NCBI GenBank assembly: GCA_035574195.1
Contig: DATLZE010000119.1
Span: 1-12,166 of the forward strand
DNA: 12,166 bases
Reading direction: 5' to 3'
Source: SG8-41 sp035574195
Lineage (GTDB): Bacteria; Pseudomonadota; Gammaproteobacteria; Burkholderiales; SG8-41
Below the pieces are notes generated by a model, which saw only the letters and a list, made by a program, of their open reading frames with translations, had not been told where the DNA came from and did no database searches. This document shows positions 1 to 5,647 of the stretch, one piece after another (positions within the stretch are counted from its first letter, which is position 1; the number at the start of each line of letters is the position of its first letter). The translations under genes were made by a program, and so were the position numbers.

Positions 1-380
1 AGATGGAAGACTCCGTTGTAGGACCAGATCCCCTGTCGCAACTTTTCGTATACCCGAACGCGCTCTGGTGAGCGCAAGCCGGCTTTGGCTTTCTGTGCAG
101 CGCTGTAGAAGAGACCATTCTGCGTCAGAGAGCCAGCAGGAGTGCGCTCCGGCTGGTCCACGCGCTTCGGATCGGGCACACGCGAACTCCGAGGCTCATC
201 GTGACCTTCGTAAATCAGGACCGTACCCCCATCCTGGACCTCGTCCTCGTAGGGGGCGTTGGGTCGCAGAGACATGAGGATGACCGAGTGGGTGCCACCG
301 AGCCCAAAGTTCATGCCGCGTTGAAGGCTGGCAGCCTCGCGTCGGCACATCTCTAGGTAGGAAATGATCTCATTCGCCAT
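1..380 (-). CDS. SRA/YDG-like domain protein, probable HNH endonuclease; gene-cassette ORF, 3' end outside window
   Basis: The frame is open from ATG at 380 to the left edge, giving 126 residues without a stop. From about residue 22 the protein has the layout of an SRA/YDG modified-base-reading domain: a GG-HSVILMS strand, PYEDE followed by DGG, LIYEGHD, a DQ pair, NGLF, then PERVRVYEKL and an IWSYNGVFHL segment matching the 'YDG' region. I recall proteins with this N-terminus ending in an HNH nuclease domain. That part would lie outside the window and is not seen. The role suggested by the family is cleavage of DNA carrying modified bases. The start at 380 is chosen because it lies 21 bases after a GTTAGGC core site, the usual short leader of an integron cassette. 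An in-frame ATG at 458 exists but falls inside the putative attI. GC is clearly lower than in the flanking genes (31 of the first 60 bases), which fits a mobile origin. Confidence 0.8.
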   Translation of the reverse strand, partial: MANEIISYLEMCRREAASLQRGMNFGLGGTHSVILMSLRPNAPYEDEVQDGGTVLIYEGHDEPRSSRVPDPKRVDQPERTPAGSLTQNGLFYSAAQKAKAGLRSPERVRVYEKLRQGIWSYNGVFH

Positions 381-395
381 GCTCAAGGACGTTCT

Positions 396-460
396 GCCTA
401 ACGTAGCGAACTTCCGAAACGCGGGTTTATTAAACACCCGGCGGAGGCCGGTTGTCATTC
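396..460 (-). other. putative attI site with cassette core GTTAGGC
   Basis: On the minus strand GTTAGGC (396-402) fits the integron core consensus GTTRRRY exactly. Recombination would fall between the G at 402 and the T at 401. The site lies between a divergent integrase-like frame (start 565) and a same-direction cassette-like ORF (start 380), which is the standard intI-attI-cassette order. Just upstream in cassette orientation is an AT-rich imperfect hairpin (423-441) in otherwise GC-rich DNA. I cannot recognise the weaker integrase-binding sites, so the outer boundary is arbitrary. A 7-base core alone occurs by chance; the call rests on the arrangement. Confidence 0.55.
429..458 (-). promoter_or_regulatory. 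candidate cassette promoter (Pc-like) within attI
   Basis: The minus strand has ATGACA (453-458; 5 of 6 to TTGACA), an 18-base spacer, and TTTAAT (429-434; 5 of 6 to TATAAT). Transcription would start near 422 and run across the core site into the ORF starting at 380. Integrons usually express their cassettes from a promoter in intI or attI, so the position is sensible. The match is by eye only. Confidence 0.42.
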
Positions 461-564
461 TTCCCCGTAAATCATGCGTTCATGACGGTGTAGTAACGCC
501 AAGCGGAGAGGGTGGGCTGCGAAGCGCGCAGGAATGTCCAGGACAGGCTGCGGGGAGGGAAGGG

Positions 565-714
565 ATGTCCGGCCAATCAGATAGCTCCGAAGGGGCTGCT
601 CCGGGCGGGCCGAGGCGGCGGCTGCTGGAGCAGGCGCACGAGGCGATCCGCCGAAATCCCTTCAGCCGCCGGACCGAGCGAGCCCGCGTGCGCTGGATCG
701 GGCACGCGCTGTTC
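565..714 (+). pseudogene. intI: integron integrase remnant, N-terminal fragment only
   Basis: ATG at 565 follows a strong purine-rich ribosome-binding stretch (553-564). After about 16 variable residues the frame reads RRRLLEQAHEAIRR, then SRRTERARVRWI. This lines up with the start of integron integrases (in IntI1 a VLDQ...IR segment, then SLRTEQAYVHW), which is the first helix pair of the tyrosine-recombinase core-binding domain. After about residue 50 the match fades, and the next gene's stop codon lies at 760. The second half of the core-binding domain and the whole catalytic domain (Arg, His and Tyr boxes) are missing. The frame itself stays open as far as 1368, but that downstream part is antisense to the GFA gene. 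The fragment points away from the cassette ORF at 380, as intI does in integrons. Such a fragment could not catalyse recombination. The exact deletion point is uncertain (about 700-750). Confidence 0.6.
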
Positions 715-759
715 CGGCGCGCTCGAGCCGGAGATCGCGATCTTTCCGCCGGGCCGGCT

Positions 760-1149
760 TCAGTCGCGATACTCGCCGCGCCCGGCGGGGTACTGCTGTT
801 CCCAGTTGCGGCCGTCGAAGGGCTCGACCGTCATCTCCTGCACCGTGCCTGGATCGAGGCAGCGGGCGTTCACGCTGAAGCCGTCGGGGTGCGAGCGCGG
901 GATGTAGAAGGACTTGATGCCGCACACCGAGCAGAACAGGTGCTTCGCCGTCCCGGTATTGAAGCTGTAGGCCGTGAGCGCCTCGGCGCCGCTCAACAGC
1001 TTGAAGCGCCCGGCGGGCACGATGAGGTGAAGATAGCCCGACTTGCTGCAGATCGAGCAGTTGCACTCGGTGACGCGGATTCGCGCGGGCGCGACGACCT
1101 CGAAGCGCACCCGCCCGCAGTGGCAGCCTCCGGTGTGCCTGACCATCAT
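760..1149 (-). CDS. GFA/CENP-V family zinc-binding protein
   Basis: The 129-residue protein (128 from the second ATG at 1146) begins with the family signature TGGCHCGRVRFEV. Zinc ligands are visible as CHC (C8, C10), CNCSIC (C28, C30, C33) and FCSVCG (C72, C75), numbered from the second Met. Length and cysteine pattern are typical of small GFA-fold proteins. The family was named for glutathione-dependent formaldehyde activation, but most members have no demonstrated activity, so no substrate is claimed. It is probably cytosolic. The start overlaps the stop of the small upstream ORF (ATGATG carrying TGA), and the site lacks a clear Shine-Dalgarno sequence. Both points suggest translational coupling within the sigma/anti-sigma operon. 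It is the last gene of the minus-strand block. Confidence 0.9.
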   Translation of the reverse strand: MMVRHTGGCHCGRVRFEVVAPARIRVTECNCSICSKSGYLHLIVPAGRFKLLSGAEALTAYSFNTGTAKHLFCSVCGIKSFYIPRSHPDGFSVNARCLDPGTVQEMTVEPFDGRNWEQQYPAGRGEYRD

Positions 1150-1256
1150 GGGAATTTCGACGTGTCCGGCGGCAGCGGCGCGTCGAATTGCCCGCGCCAG
1201 AATCCCGCCGCCGCGAACGCGAGCCCGAGCGGGGAAACGGCGATGTGTTTCTTCAT
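1146..1256 (-). CDS. small hydrophobic ORF between anti-sigma factor and GFA gene
   Basis: A 36-residue frame starts MKKH, followed by a hydrophobic stretch of about 15 residues (AVSPLGLAFAAAGFW) and a short polar tail ending DTSKFP. This looks like a single membrane segment or an uncleaved export signal. Its TGA overlaps the start of the GFA gene. The same frame can begin further upstream at ATG 1343, which overlaps the anti-sigma stop in an ATGA and gives 65 residues with a very basic N-terminus. Neither start has a convincing ribosome-binding site. I do not recognise the protein. Evidence that it is real is positional (overlaps at both ends of the long version) plus the Lys-Lys-hydrophobic layout; it could be chance. 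Confidence 0.38.
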   Translation of the reverse strand: MKKHIAVSPLGLAFAAAGFWRGQFDAPLPPDTSKFP

Positions 1257-1339
1257 GATCCGGAGGCGGCGCCGTGGGCGGTATTTGCAAAACCGGCGAT
1301 TTTTCGCGCTCGTTTCCATGAGAAAGGCGACCCGCCGGA

Positions 1340-2053
1340 TCATAGAATCTTCACGCACTGCCCCTTGAAGAGCACCGGACCGGTGGGCGCGCCGGTCGGC
1401 GAGCCGCCCGCGGGCTCCACGCTCATCGCCACCCCCCAGGCTTTTTCCATCATGCCGGCGAGCGCCGGCTTCACTTTCAGCACCTGCTCGGCGTCGGTGC
1501 CGATGAGCCCGAGGGAGACCGGCGCCGCGTCCCCGCCCGGCAGCATCCACAGCTCCCACGCGGTGCCGGGCGCCATCACGGGGTGCTCCTGGAGCACTCT
1601 GATCCGGAGATAGGGCTCGCGTACCCGCTTCATCGGCGGCCACGAGACGACCATCGCCGGCGCCCCGCGCTCGTCCGACATGACCGCGATCATCGCCATC
1701 GGCGGCTCGGGCCGGGGCGCGGCGGCGAGGAGGACGGCGAGCACGAGCGCGAGCGCGGAGCCCGCGGCCGCCAGCGCGCGCCAGAGCGCGAGGCTCTCCC
1801 GCCAGCGGGCGCCGCGCGCGGCGCCTGCGATTCGCGCGAGCAGCGCTGCGCGCAGATGCGCGGGCGGCGCGATCGGCTCGGCCGCCTGCGCGAGCGGGAC
1901 GAGCCGCGCTTCCCACTGCGCGATGAGCCCGCGCAACTGGGGATCGTAGCGCGCGAGCGCGCGAAACCGCGCGCGCCCGCGTCCGCGGAGCGTGCCGAGC
2001 ACGTACTCGGCCGCGAGCAGATCGCGGAGCGCGGGATCTTTGCGAGCTGTCAT
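1340..2053 (-). CDS. RskA-type anti-sigma factor (membrane)
   Basis: The 237-residue protein has the usual three parts. The N-terminal sigma-binding segment includes LLAAEYVLGTLRGRGRARF (residues 12-30). One transmembrane helix (about 93-112) is rich in Ala, Leu and Val. The periplasmic RskA domain (about 115-230) shows AWELWMLPGG and the closing VEPAGGSPTGAPTGPVLFKG. In the family the N-terminal part holds the partner ECF sigma factor inactive at the membrane until a signal releases it. The gene lies directly downstream of the sigma gene (105-base gap). ATG at 2053 is preceded by an AGGA-containing ribosome-binding site. Its stop overlaps a possible start of the next small ORF. The signal sensed is not evident. 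Confidence 0.93.
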   Translation of the reverse strand: MTARKDPALRDLLAAEYVLGTLRGRGRARFRALARYDPQLRGLIAQWEARLVPLAQAAEPIAPPAHLRAALLARIAGAARGARWRESLALWRALAAAGSALALVLAVLLAAAPRPEPPMAMIAVMSDERGAPAMVVSWPPMKRVREPYLRIRVLQEHPVMAPGTAWELWMLPGGDAAPVSLGLIGTDAEQVLKVKPALAGMMEKAWGVAMSVEPAGGSPTGAPTGPVLFKGQCVKIL

Positions 2054-2158
2054 GGATCCTGTTCGCGAGAGCGCGGCGGCAAGAGGGCGAGAGGGCGAGC
2101 CCCGACCGGGATTTCGATTCTCCGCGATGCGCTCACGATGTTCCGCGCTCCCGTGTTT

Positions 2159-2731
2159 TCAGGCTGCGCCGAGGCAGCCCCTCAGCCGCTCGAGCCCGCG
2201 GCGCACCCAGGTCTTGACCGTGCCGAGCGGCTGCCCCATGTGGCGCGCGAGCTCCGAGTGCGAGAGCCCGTGGAAGAAGGCGAGCATGATGCTCTGCCGC
2301 TGTTTCGCCTCGAGCCGCTCCAGGCAGCGTGCGAGCGCCCGCGATTCGGCCGCCGCCATCAGGCTTTCCACCGGGCCGGGGTTCTCGTCGCGCCAGGTCT
2401 CGACCGCGATCTCGTATTCCTCGCCGGTGTCCTCGGTGCGCGGGCGCCGCAGCCAGTCGAGCGAGCGGTTCCTCACGATGCTCGTCATCCAGGTGAGCGG
2501 CGCGCTCCTCTGCGCGGCGTAGTCCCCGGCGTGATTCCAGATGCTGAGATAGCACTCCTGCAACACCTCCTCGGCCCAGTCCCGCCTCCTCAATATACGG
2601 AGCGCCACCCCGTACAGTTTCGCCGCGGTGAGGTCGTAGAGCTCGGCGAACGCCCGCTGGTTTCCGAGCGCGCACTGCCCGAGCAGCCCCGCCAGGCGAT
2701 GGGCAAGAGCGTCGGGAGGAGGGCGGTCCAT
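2159..2731 (-). CDS. ECF RNA polymerase sigma factor (SigK-like)
   Basis: The 190-residue protein contains sigma region 2 (about 28-95: AFAELYDLTAAKLYGVALRI, EEVLQECYLSIW, TWMTSIVRNRSLDWLRR) and region 4 (about 137-187: LEAKQRQSIMLAF, then the helix-turn-helix LSHSELARHMGQPLGTVKTW and RRGLERLR). It has no region 1.1 or 3, as expected for ECF sigma factors. The adjacent RskA-type gene is its likely inhibitor, so the pair forms a membrane-signal switch. ATG at 2731 is chosen; a GTG one codon upstream (2734) is equally possible. No Shine-Dalgarno sequence is visible, and a pyrimidine-rich 7-base repeat occupies the positions where one would sit. Regulon members cannot be named from this window. 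Nearby candidates are the downstream small ORF and GFA gene. Confidence 0.95.
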   Translation of the reverse strand: MDRPPPDALAHRLAGLLGQCALGNQRAFAELYDLTAAKLYGVALRILRRRDWAEEVLQECYLSIWNHAGDYAAQRSAPLTWMTSIVRNRSLDWLRRPRTEDTGEEYEIAVETWRDENPGPVESLMAAAESRALARCLERLEAKQRQSIMLAFFHGLSHSELARHMGQPLGTVKTWVRRGLERLRGCLGAA

Positions 2732-2734
2732 CAC

Positions 2735-2755
2735 GAAGGCGGAAGGCGGAAGACG
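2735..2755. repeat. three tandem 7-base units abutting the sigma gene start
   Basis: On the plus strand the units are GAAGGCG, GAAGGCG and GAAGACG, followed by AAAGG. In the sigma-factor mRNA this is a pyrimidine-rich leader of repeated CGCCTTC directly before the start codon, where a purine-rich ribosome-binding site would be expected. A short repeat like this can vary in copy number. No function is established. Confidence 0.5.
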
Positions 2756-2821
2756 AAAGGGGGAGAGAGGTCCGGTCGCGGCAACATCGCAGGCGTTACT
2801 TTCTCCTTTCGACTTGCGGCT

Positions 2822-3373
2822 TCATCGGTTCTTCCCCTGCCGCCACAGCACGTCGCCGCGCCGCGCGTGGCGGTTCAGCGCGCGCGCCAGCACGAAGAGC
2901 AGATCGGAGAGGCGGTTGAGGTAACGGATCGCGAGCGCGGGGGCGGTCTCTTTCCCGGAGAGCGCCACCACGCGGCGCTCGGCGCGCCGGCAGATGGCGC
3001 GGGCGAGGTGGGCGAGCGCCGCCGCGCGCGAGCCGCCGGGCAGGACGAAGTCCTCGAGCGGCGCGAGCTCCGCATTGAAGCGATCCAATTCGCGCTCGAG
3101 CCGCGCGACGTGGGCCTCCGCGAGCAGCGCGTGTCCCGGCTTCGAAAGCTCGCCCCCCAGGTCGAACAGATCGTGCTGGGTGTCGGTGAGACAGGAGCGG
3201 ATCTCCTGCGGCAGCTCCTCCGCGAGCAGCAGCCCGAGCGCGCTGTTCAGCTCGTCCACCGCGCCGATCGCCTCGATGCGGGGCGAGTCCTTCGCCACGC
3301 GCGAGCCGTCGGCCAGCCCGGTCGTGCCGGCGTCCCCGGTGCGGGTGTAGATCTTCGTCAAGCGGTGGCCCAT
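2822..3373 (-). CDS. pduO: PduO-type ATP:cob(I)alamin adenosyltransferase
   Basis: The 183-residue cytosolic enzyme would transfer the adenosyl group of ATP to cob(I)alamin to make adenosylcobalamin. Family marks in order are the N-terminal ATP-binding YTRTGDAGTTGL (9-20), RIEAIGAVDELNSALG (32-47), DFVLPGGSRAAALAHLARAICRRAERR (108-134), and YLNRLSDLLFVLAR (151-164) near the C-terminus. These are the conserved blocks of the PduO/MMAB family, as distinct from CobA/BtuR or EutT, and the length is normal for a stand-alone enzyme. The symbol denotes the family; no propanediol-utilisation genes are nearby. It lies 63 bases downstream of the second SulP gene and has its own TATAAT just upstream, so it may be transcribed independently. 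No cobalamin-dependent enzyme is in the window. Confidence 0.95.
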   Translation of the reverse strand: MGHRLTKIYTRTGDAGTTGLADGSRVAKDSPRIEAIGAVDELNSALGLLLAEELPQEIRSCLTDTQHDLFDLGGELSKPGHALLAEAHVARLERELDRFNAELAPLEDFVLPGGSRAAALAHLARAICRRAERRVVALSGKETAPALAIRYLNRLSDLLFVLARALNRHARRGDVLWRQGKNR

Positions 3374-3385
3374 GGATCCGAGGTC

Positions 3386-3391
3386 ATTATA
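3386..3391 (-). promoter_or_regulatory. candidate -10 box for the adenosyltransferase gene
   Basis: A perfect TATAAT on the minus strand lies in a GC-rich 63-base gap, 12 bases before the ATG at 3373. A start about 7 bases downstream would leave a leader of only around 5 bases. No recognisable -35 is seen at 16-18 bases, so this is a weak call. Confidence 0.33.
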
Positions 3392-3436
3392 GTGTCGGGA
3401 GCGGCGCGCCGGCCGCCGCGTCCCGGGCCGCCCTCT

Positions 3437-5626
3437 TCAGGGAGTGCGGGGCTGCTGCGCCTTCTCGGCCAAGGCAGGCGGAGGCGCCGCAGCGGCGGGC
3501 CGGTTTCCCGGCCGCAGCGGGCAGGAGGCCGGATCGAAGCCGGGGTCGGCGATCCAGCCGAGAATCGCCTCGAGCGCCGCATCCTCGGTGCGAAAGATGT
3601 TCTGCGCCCCGATCAGGGCGTAGAGACCGGTGCGCTCCATCACGTCGAGTATCTGTCGCTTGAGCCCGCTGAAGACCACCGTGACGCCCCGCTCCTTGAG
3701 CCGGCGCACGGTGTTGCGGATCGCTTCCTCGCCGGAGGCGTCGAGCTCGTTGATCCCGTCGCCGACGACCAGGATGTACTGCGCCTTCGGATGGCGCGCC
3801 GCCTGCTCGAGCAGCGCGTTCTCGAAGTAGGGCACGTTCGCAAAGTAGAGCGAGCCGTCGAAGCGCACGGCGATGACGTGCTCGCTGGTCGGCAGGTCGT
3901 AGAGGCGCGCGTCGCGCAGCGTGCCGTCGGCATGGCGCCCGAGCACGGCTACCCGCGGGCGCATGCTGCGGTAGAGGTAGAGCACGATCGCGAGTCCCGC
4001 GCCGATCAGGATTCCGGCGTCGAGATGCGGGGCGAAAGCGAGCGTCGCGGCGAACGTGACCGCCGCGGCCATTCCATCGTGCCGGTGCGCCTTCCAGGCG
4101 TGCACCATGGCCTTCACGTTGATCAGGTTGGCGACCGCCATGATGATGATCGCGGCGAGCGTCGCCTGCGGCAGGTGGTAGAGCAGGGGTGTCAGGAACA
4201 GCAGCGTCGCGAGCACCACCAGCCAGGTGAAAACCGAGGACAGCCCGGTGACGGCGCCGGCTTCGAGGTTCACCGCGGAGCGCGAGAACGATCCGCTCAC
4301 CGGGAACGACTGGGTGAGGCTGCCCGCGAGGTTGGCCAGGCCCTGCCCGATCAGCTCCTGGTCGGGATCGATGCGCTGCCGGGTCTTCACCGCCATCGCG
4401 CGAGCGATGGAGAGCGCCTCCATGAAGCCGACCAGCGCGATCACGAACGCGCTCGAGAGCAGCAGCATCACCTCGTCCCAGGACACGTGCGGGAGCGCGA
4501 GCTTGGGCAGCCCGGGGGGAATGGCGCCGACCACTTCGCCGCCGCCGGAGAGCACCAGCTCGCCGCCGGCGATCCGCGTGAAGCGCCACCGCTGCCCGTC
4601 GGTGCGGACGCCGGGCGGGACGAGCCCCTCGAGGTAGAAGCGGTCGGCCGCGCCCTCCGCCCCGGGCGCGCGCCGGAGCACGAAATGCCGCAGCTCGCGC
4701 GCGCGCAGCCGGTGCTCGCGCTCGGCCGCCTTCAGCTCGAAGCGCAGGGCCTGGATGTCGTATTCGAGCGCGAGCAACTGCGGGTGCCCGCTCTCGAGCG
4801 ATTTCTCGAGCTTTTTGAGCGCGATCGTTTTCTCCGCGATCCCGGCGCCGAGCTGCTTCACCGTGCGGGCGGTGGCGAGCACGCTGTCCACCACCGCGCG
4901 CGCGGTGGCGTCCGCGAACTGAGCGGGCTGCGCGAGGAGCTTGTTTTCGAAACCGATCGCCCAGCTGAGCGCGGTGGTGAGGACGACGGCGATGAGCACT
5001 GCGGGCCATCGGGGCGCGAAGCGCCGCATCCCGGCGATGATGGCGAGCGCCGCGGCTGCCATCAGGAGCGTGGGCGGGTGGGCGCTGCCGGCCTGCTGCA
5101 ACACGTCCCACACGCCGGCGGCGAAGCTCACGCCGTGCACGCTCGCCACCCCCAGCACCTTGTCGAGCTGGGAGAAGGCGATGATGAGGGCGGCCGCATT
5201 GGTGAAGCCGACGATCACGGGATGCGACACGAAATTGACGATCGCGCCGAGTCCCGCCAGTCCCATCGCGAGCTCCATCGCGCCGACCATCAGCGCGAGC
5301 AGGATCGCGAGCGCGATGAACTGCTCGGAGCCGGGAGCGGCGAACTGCGAGAGCGCCGCGCCGGTGAGCAGCGAGACCATCGCCACCGGCCCGGTGGCGA
5401 GCTGCCGCGAACAACCCCACAGCGCGCCGATCAGCACCGGCAGGAAAGCCGCGTAGAGCCCGTAGTAGGGCGGCAGCCCGGCGAGCTGGGCGTAGGCGAG
5501 GGCCTGGGGCACGAGCACCAGGCCCACGCTCACGCCGGCCAGAAGGTCCGCGCGCAGCGTCTCGCGGGTCGCCGGAAACCAGGCGAGGAAGGGCAGGAGG
5601 CGGCGCAGTCCGTTCGTCGCGTCCAT
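3437..5626 (-). CDS. SulP family anion transporter with STAS domain and a coiled-coil insertion
   Basis: The 729-residue inner-membrane protein opens with the SulP core: LRADLLAGVSVGLVLVPQALAYAQLAGLPPYYGLYAAF (about 24-61), then the QLATGPVAMVSLL and FVSHPVIVGFTNAAALII segments. The second half of the transporter follows (ALSIARAMAVKTRQRIDPDQELIGQGLANLAGSL, about 404-436). A C-terminal cytosolic STAS domain lies at about 582-692 (VRFDGSLYFANV, then GINELDASGEEAI). SulP proteins move sulfate, bicarbonate or other anions; the substrate cannot be read here. Unusually, residues about 228-365 are an extra Leu-, Glu- and Lys-rich helical segment and a small beta-rich stretch inserted in the middle of the membrane domain. 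At 729 residues it is longer than the usual 550-600. The start lies 21 bases after the stop of the upstream SulP gene, so they are an operon. Confidence 0.94.
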   Translation of the reverse strand: MDATNGLRRLLPFLAWFPATRETLRADLLAGVSVGLVLVPQALAYAQLAGLPPYYGLYAAFLPVLIGALWGCSRQLATGPVAMVSLLTGAALSQFAAPGSEQFIALAILLALMVGAMELAMGLAGLGAIVNFVSHPVIVGFTNAAALIIAFSQLDKVLGVASVHGVSFAAGVWDVLQQAGSAHPPTLLMAAAALAIIAGMRRFAPRWPAVLIAVVLTTALSWAIGFENKLLAQPAQFADATARAVVDSVLATARTVKQLGAGIAEKTIALKKLEKSLESGHPQLLALEYDIQALRFELKAAEREHRLRARELRHFVLRRAPGAEGAADRFYLEGLVPPGVRTDGQRWRFTRIAGGELVLSGGGEVVGAIPPGLPKLALPHVSWDEVMLLLSSAFVIALVGFMEALSIARAMAVKTRQRIDPDQELIGQGLANLAGSLTQSFPVSGSFSRSAVNLEAGAVTGLSSVFTWLVVLATLLFLTPLLYHLPQATLAAIIIMAVANLINVKAMVHAWKAHRHDGMAAAVTFAATLAFAPHLDAGILIGAGLAIVLYLYRSMRPRVAVLGRHADGTLRDARLYDLPTSEHVIAVRFDGSLYFANVPYFENALLEQAARHPKAQYILVVGDGINELDASGEEAIRNTVRRLKERGVTVVFSGLKRQILDVMERTGLYALIGAQNIFRTEDAALEAILGWIADPGFDPASCPLRPGNRPAAAAPPPALAEKAQQPRTP

Positions 5627-5647
5627 CGCGGCTCGCGCACCTGGGCT

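Noticed and set aside
381..458. Extending the SRA-like protein to the in-frame ATG at 458
   Set aside because: A GGGGAAGA stretch precedes it, but the extra 26 residues would be encoded by the putative attI across the core site. Cassette ORFs normally start after the core.
726..759. Hairpin as a terminator for the GFA operon
   Set aside because: The arms pair, but no T-run follows on the minus strand.
1150..1290. Longer N-terminus for the GFA protein from ATG 1290
   Set aside because: The added residues are Arg/Ala/Pro-rich and unlike the family, which begins just before the TGGCHCG motif.
715..1368. Continuation of the integrase-like frame downstream of 714
   Set aside because: It has no integrase motifs, is antisense to the GFA gene and is open only because of base composition.
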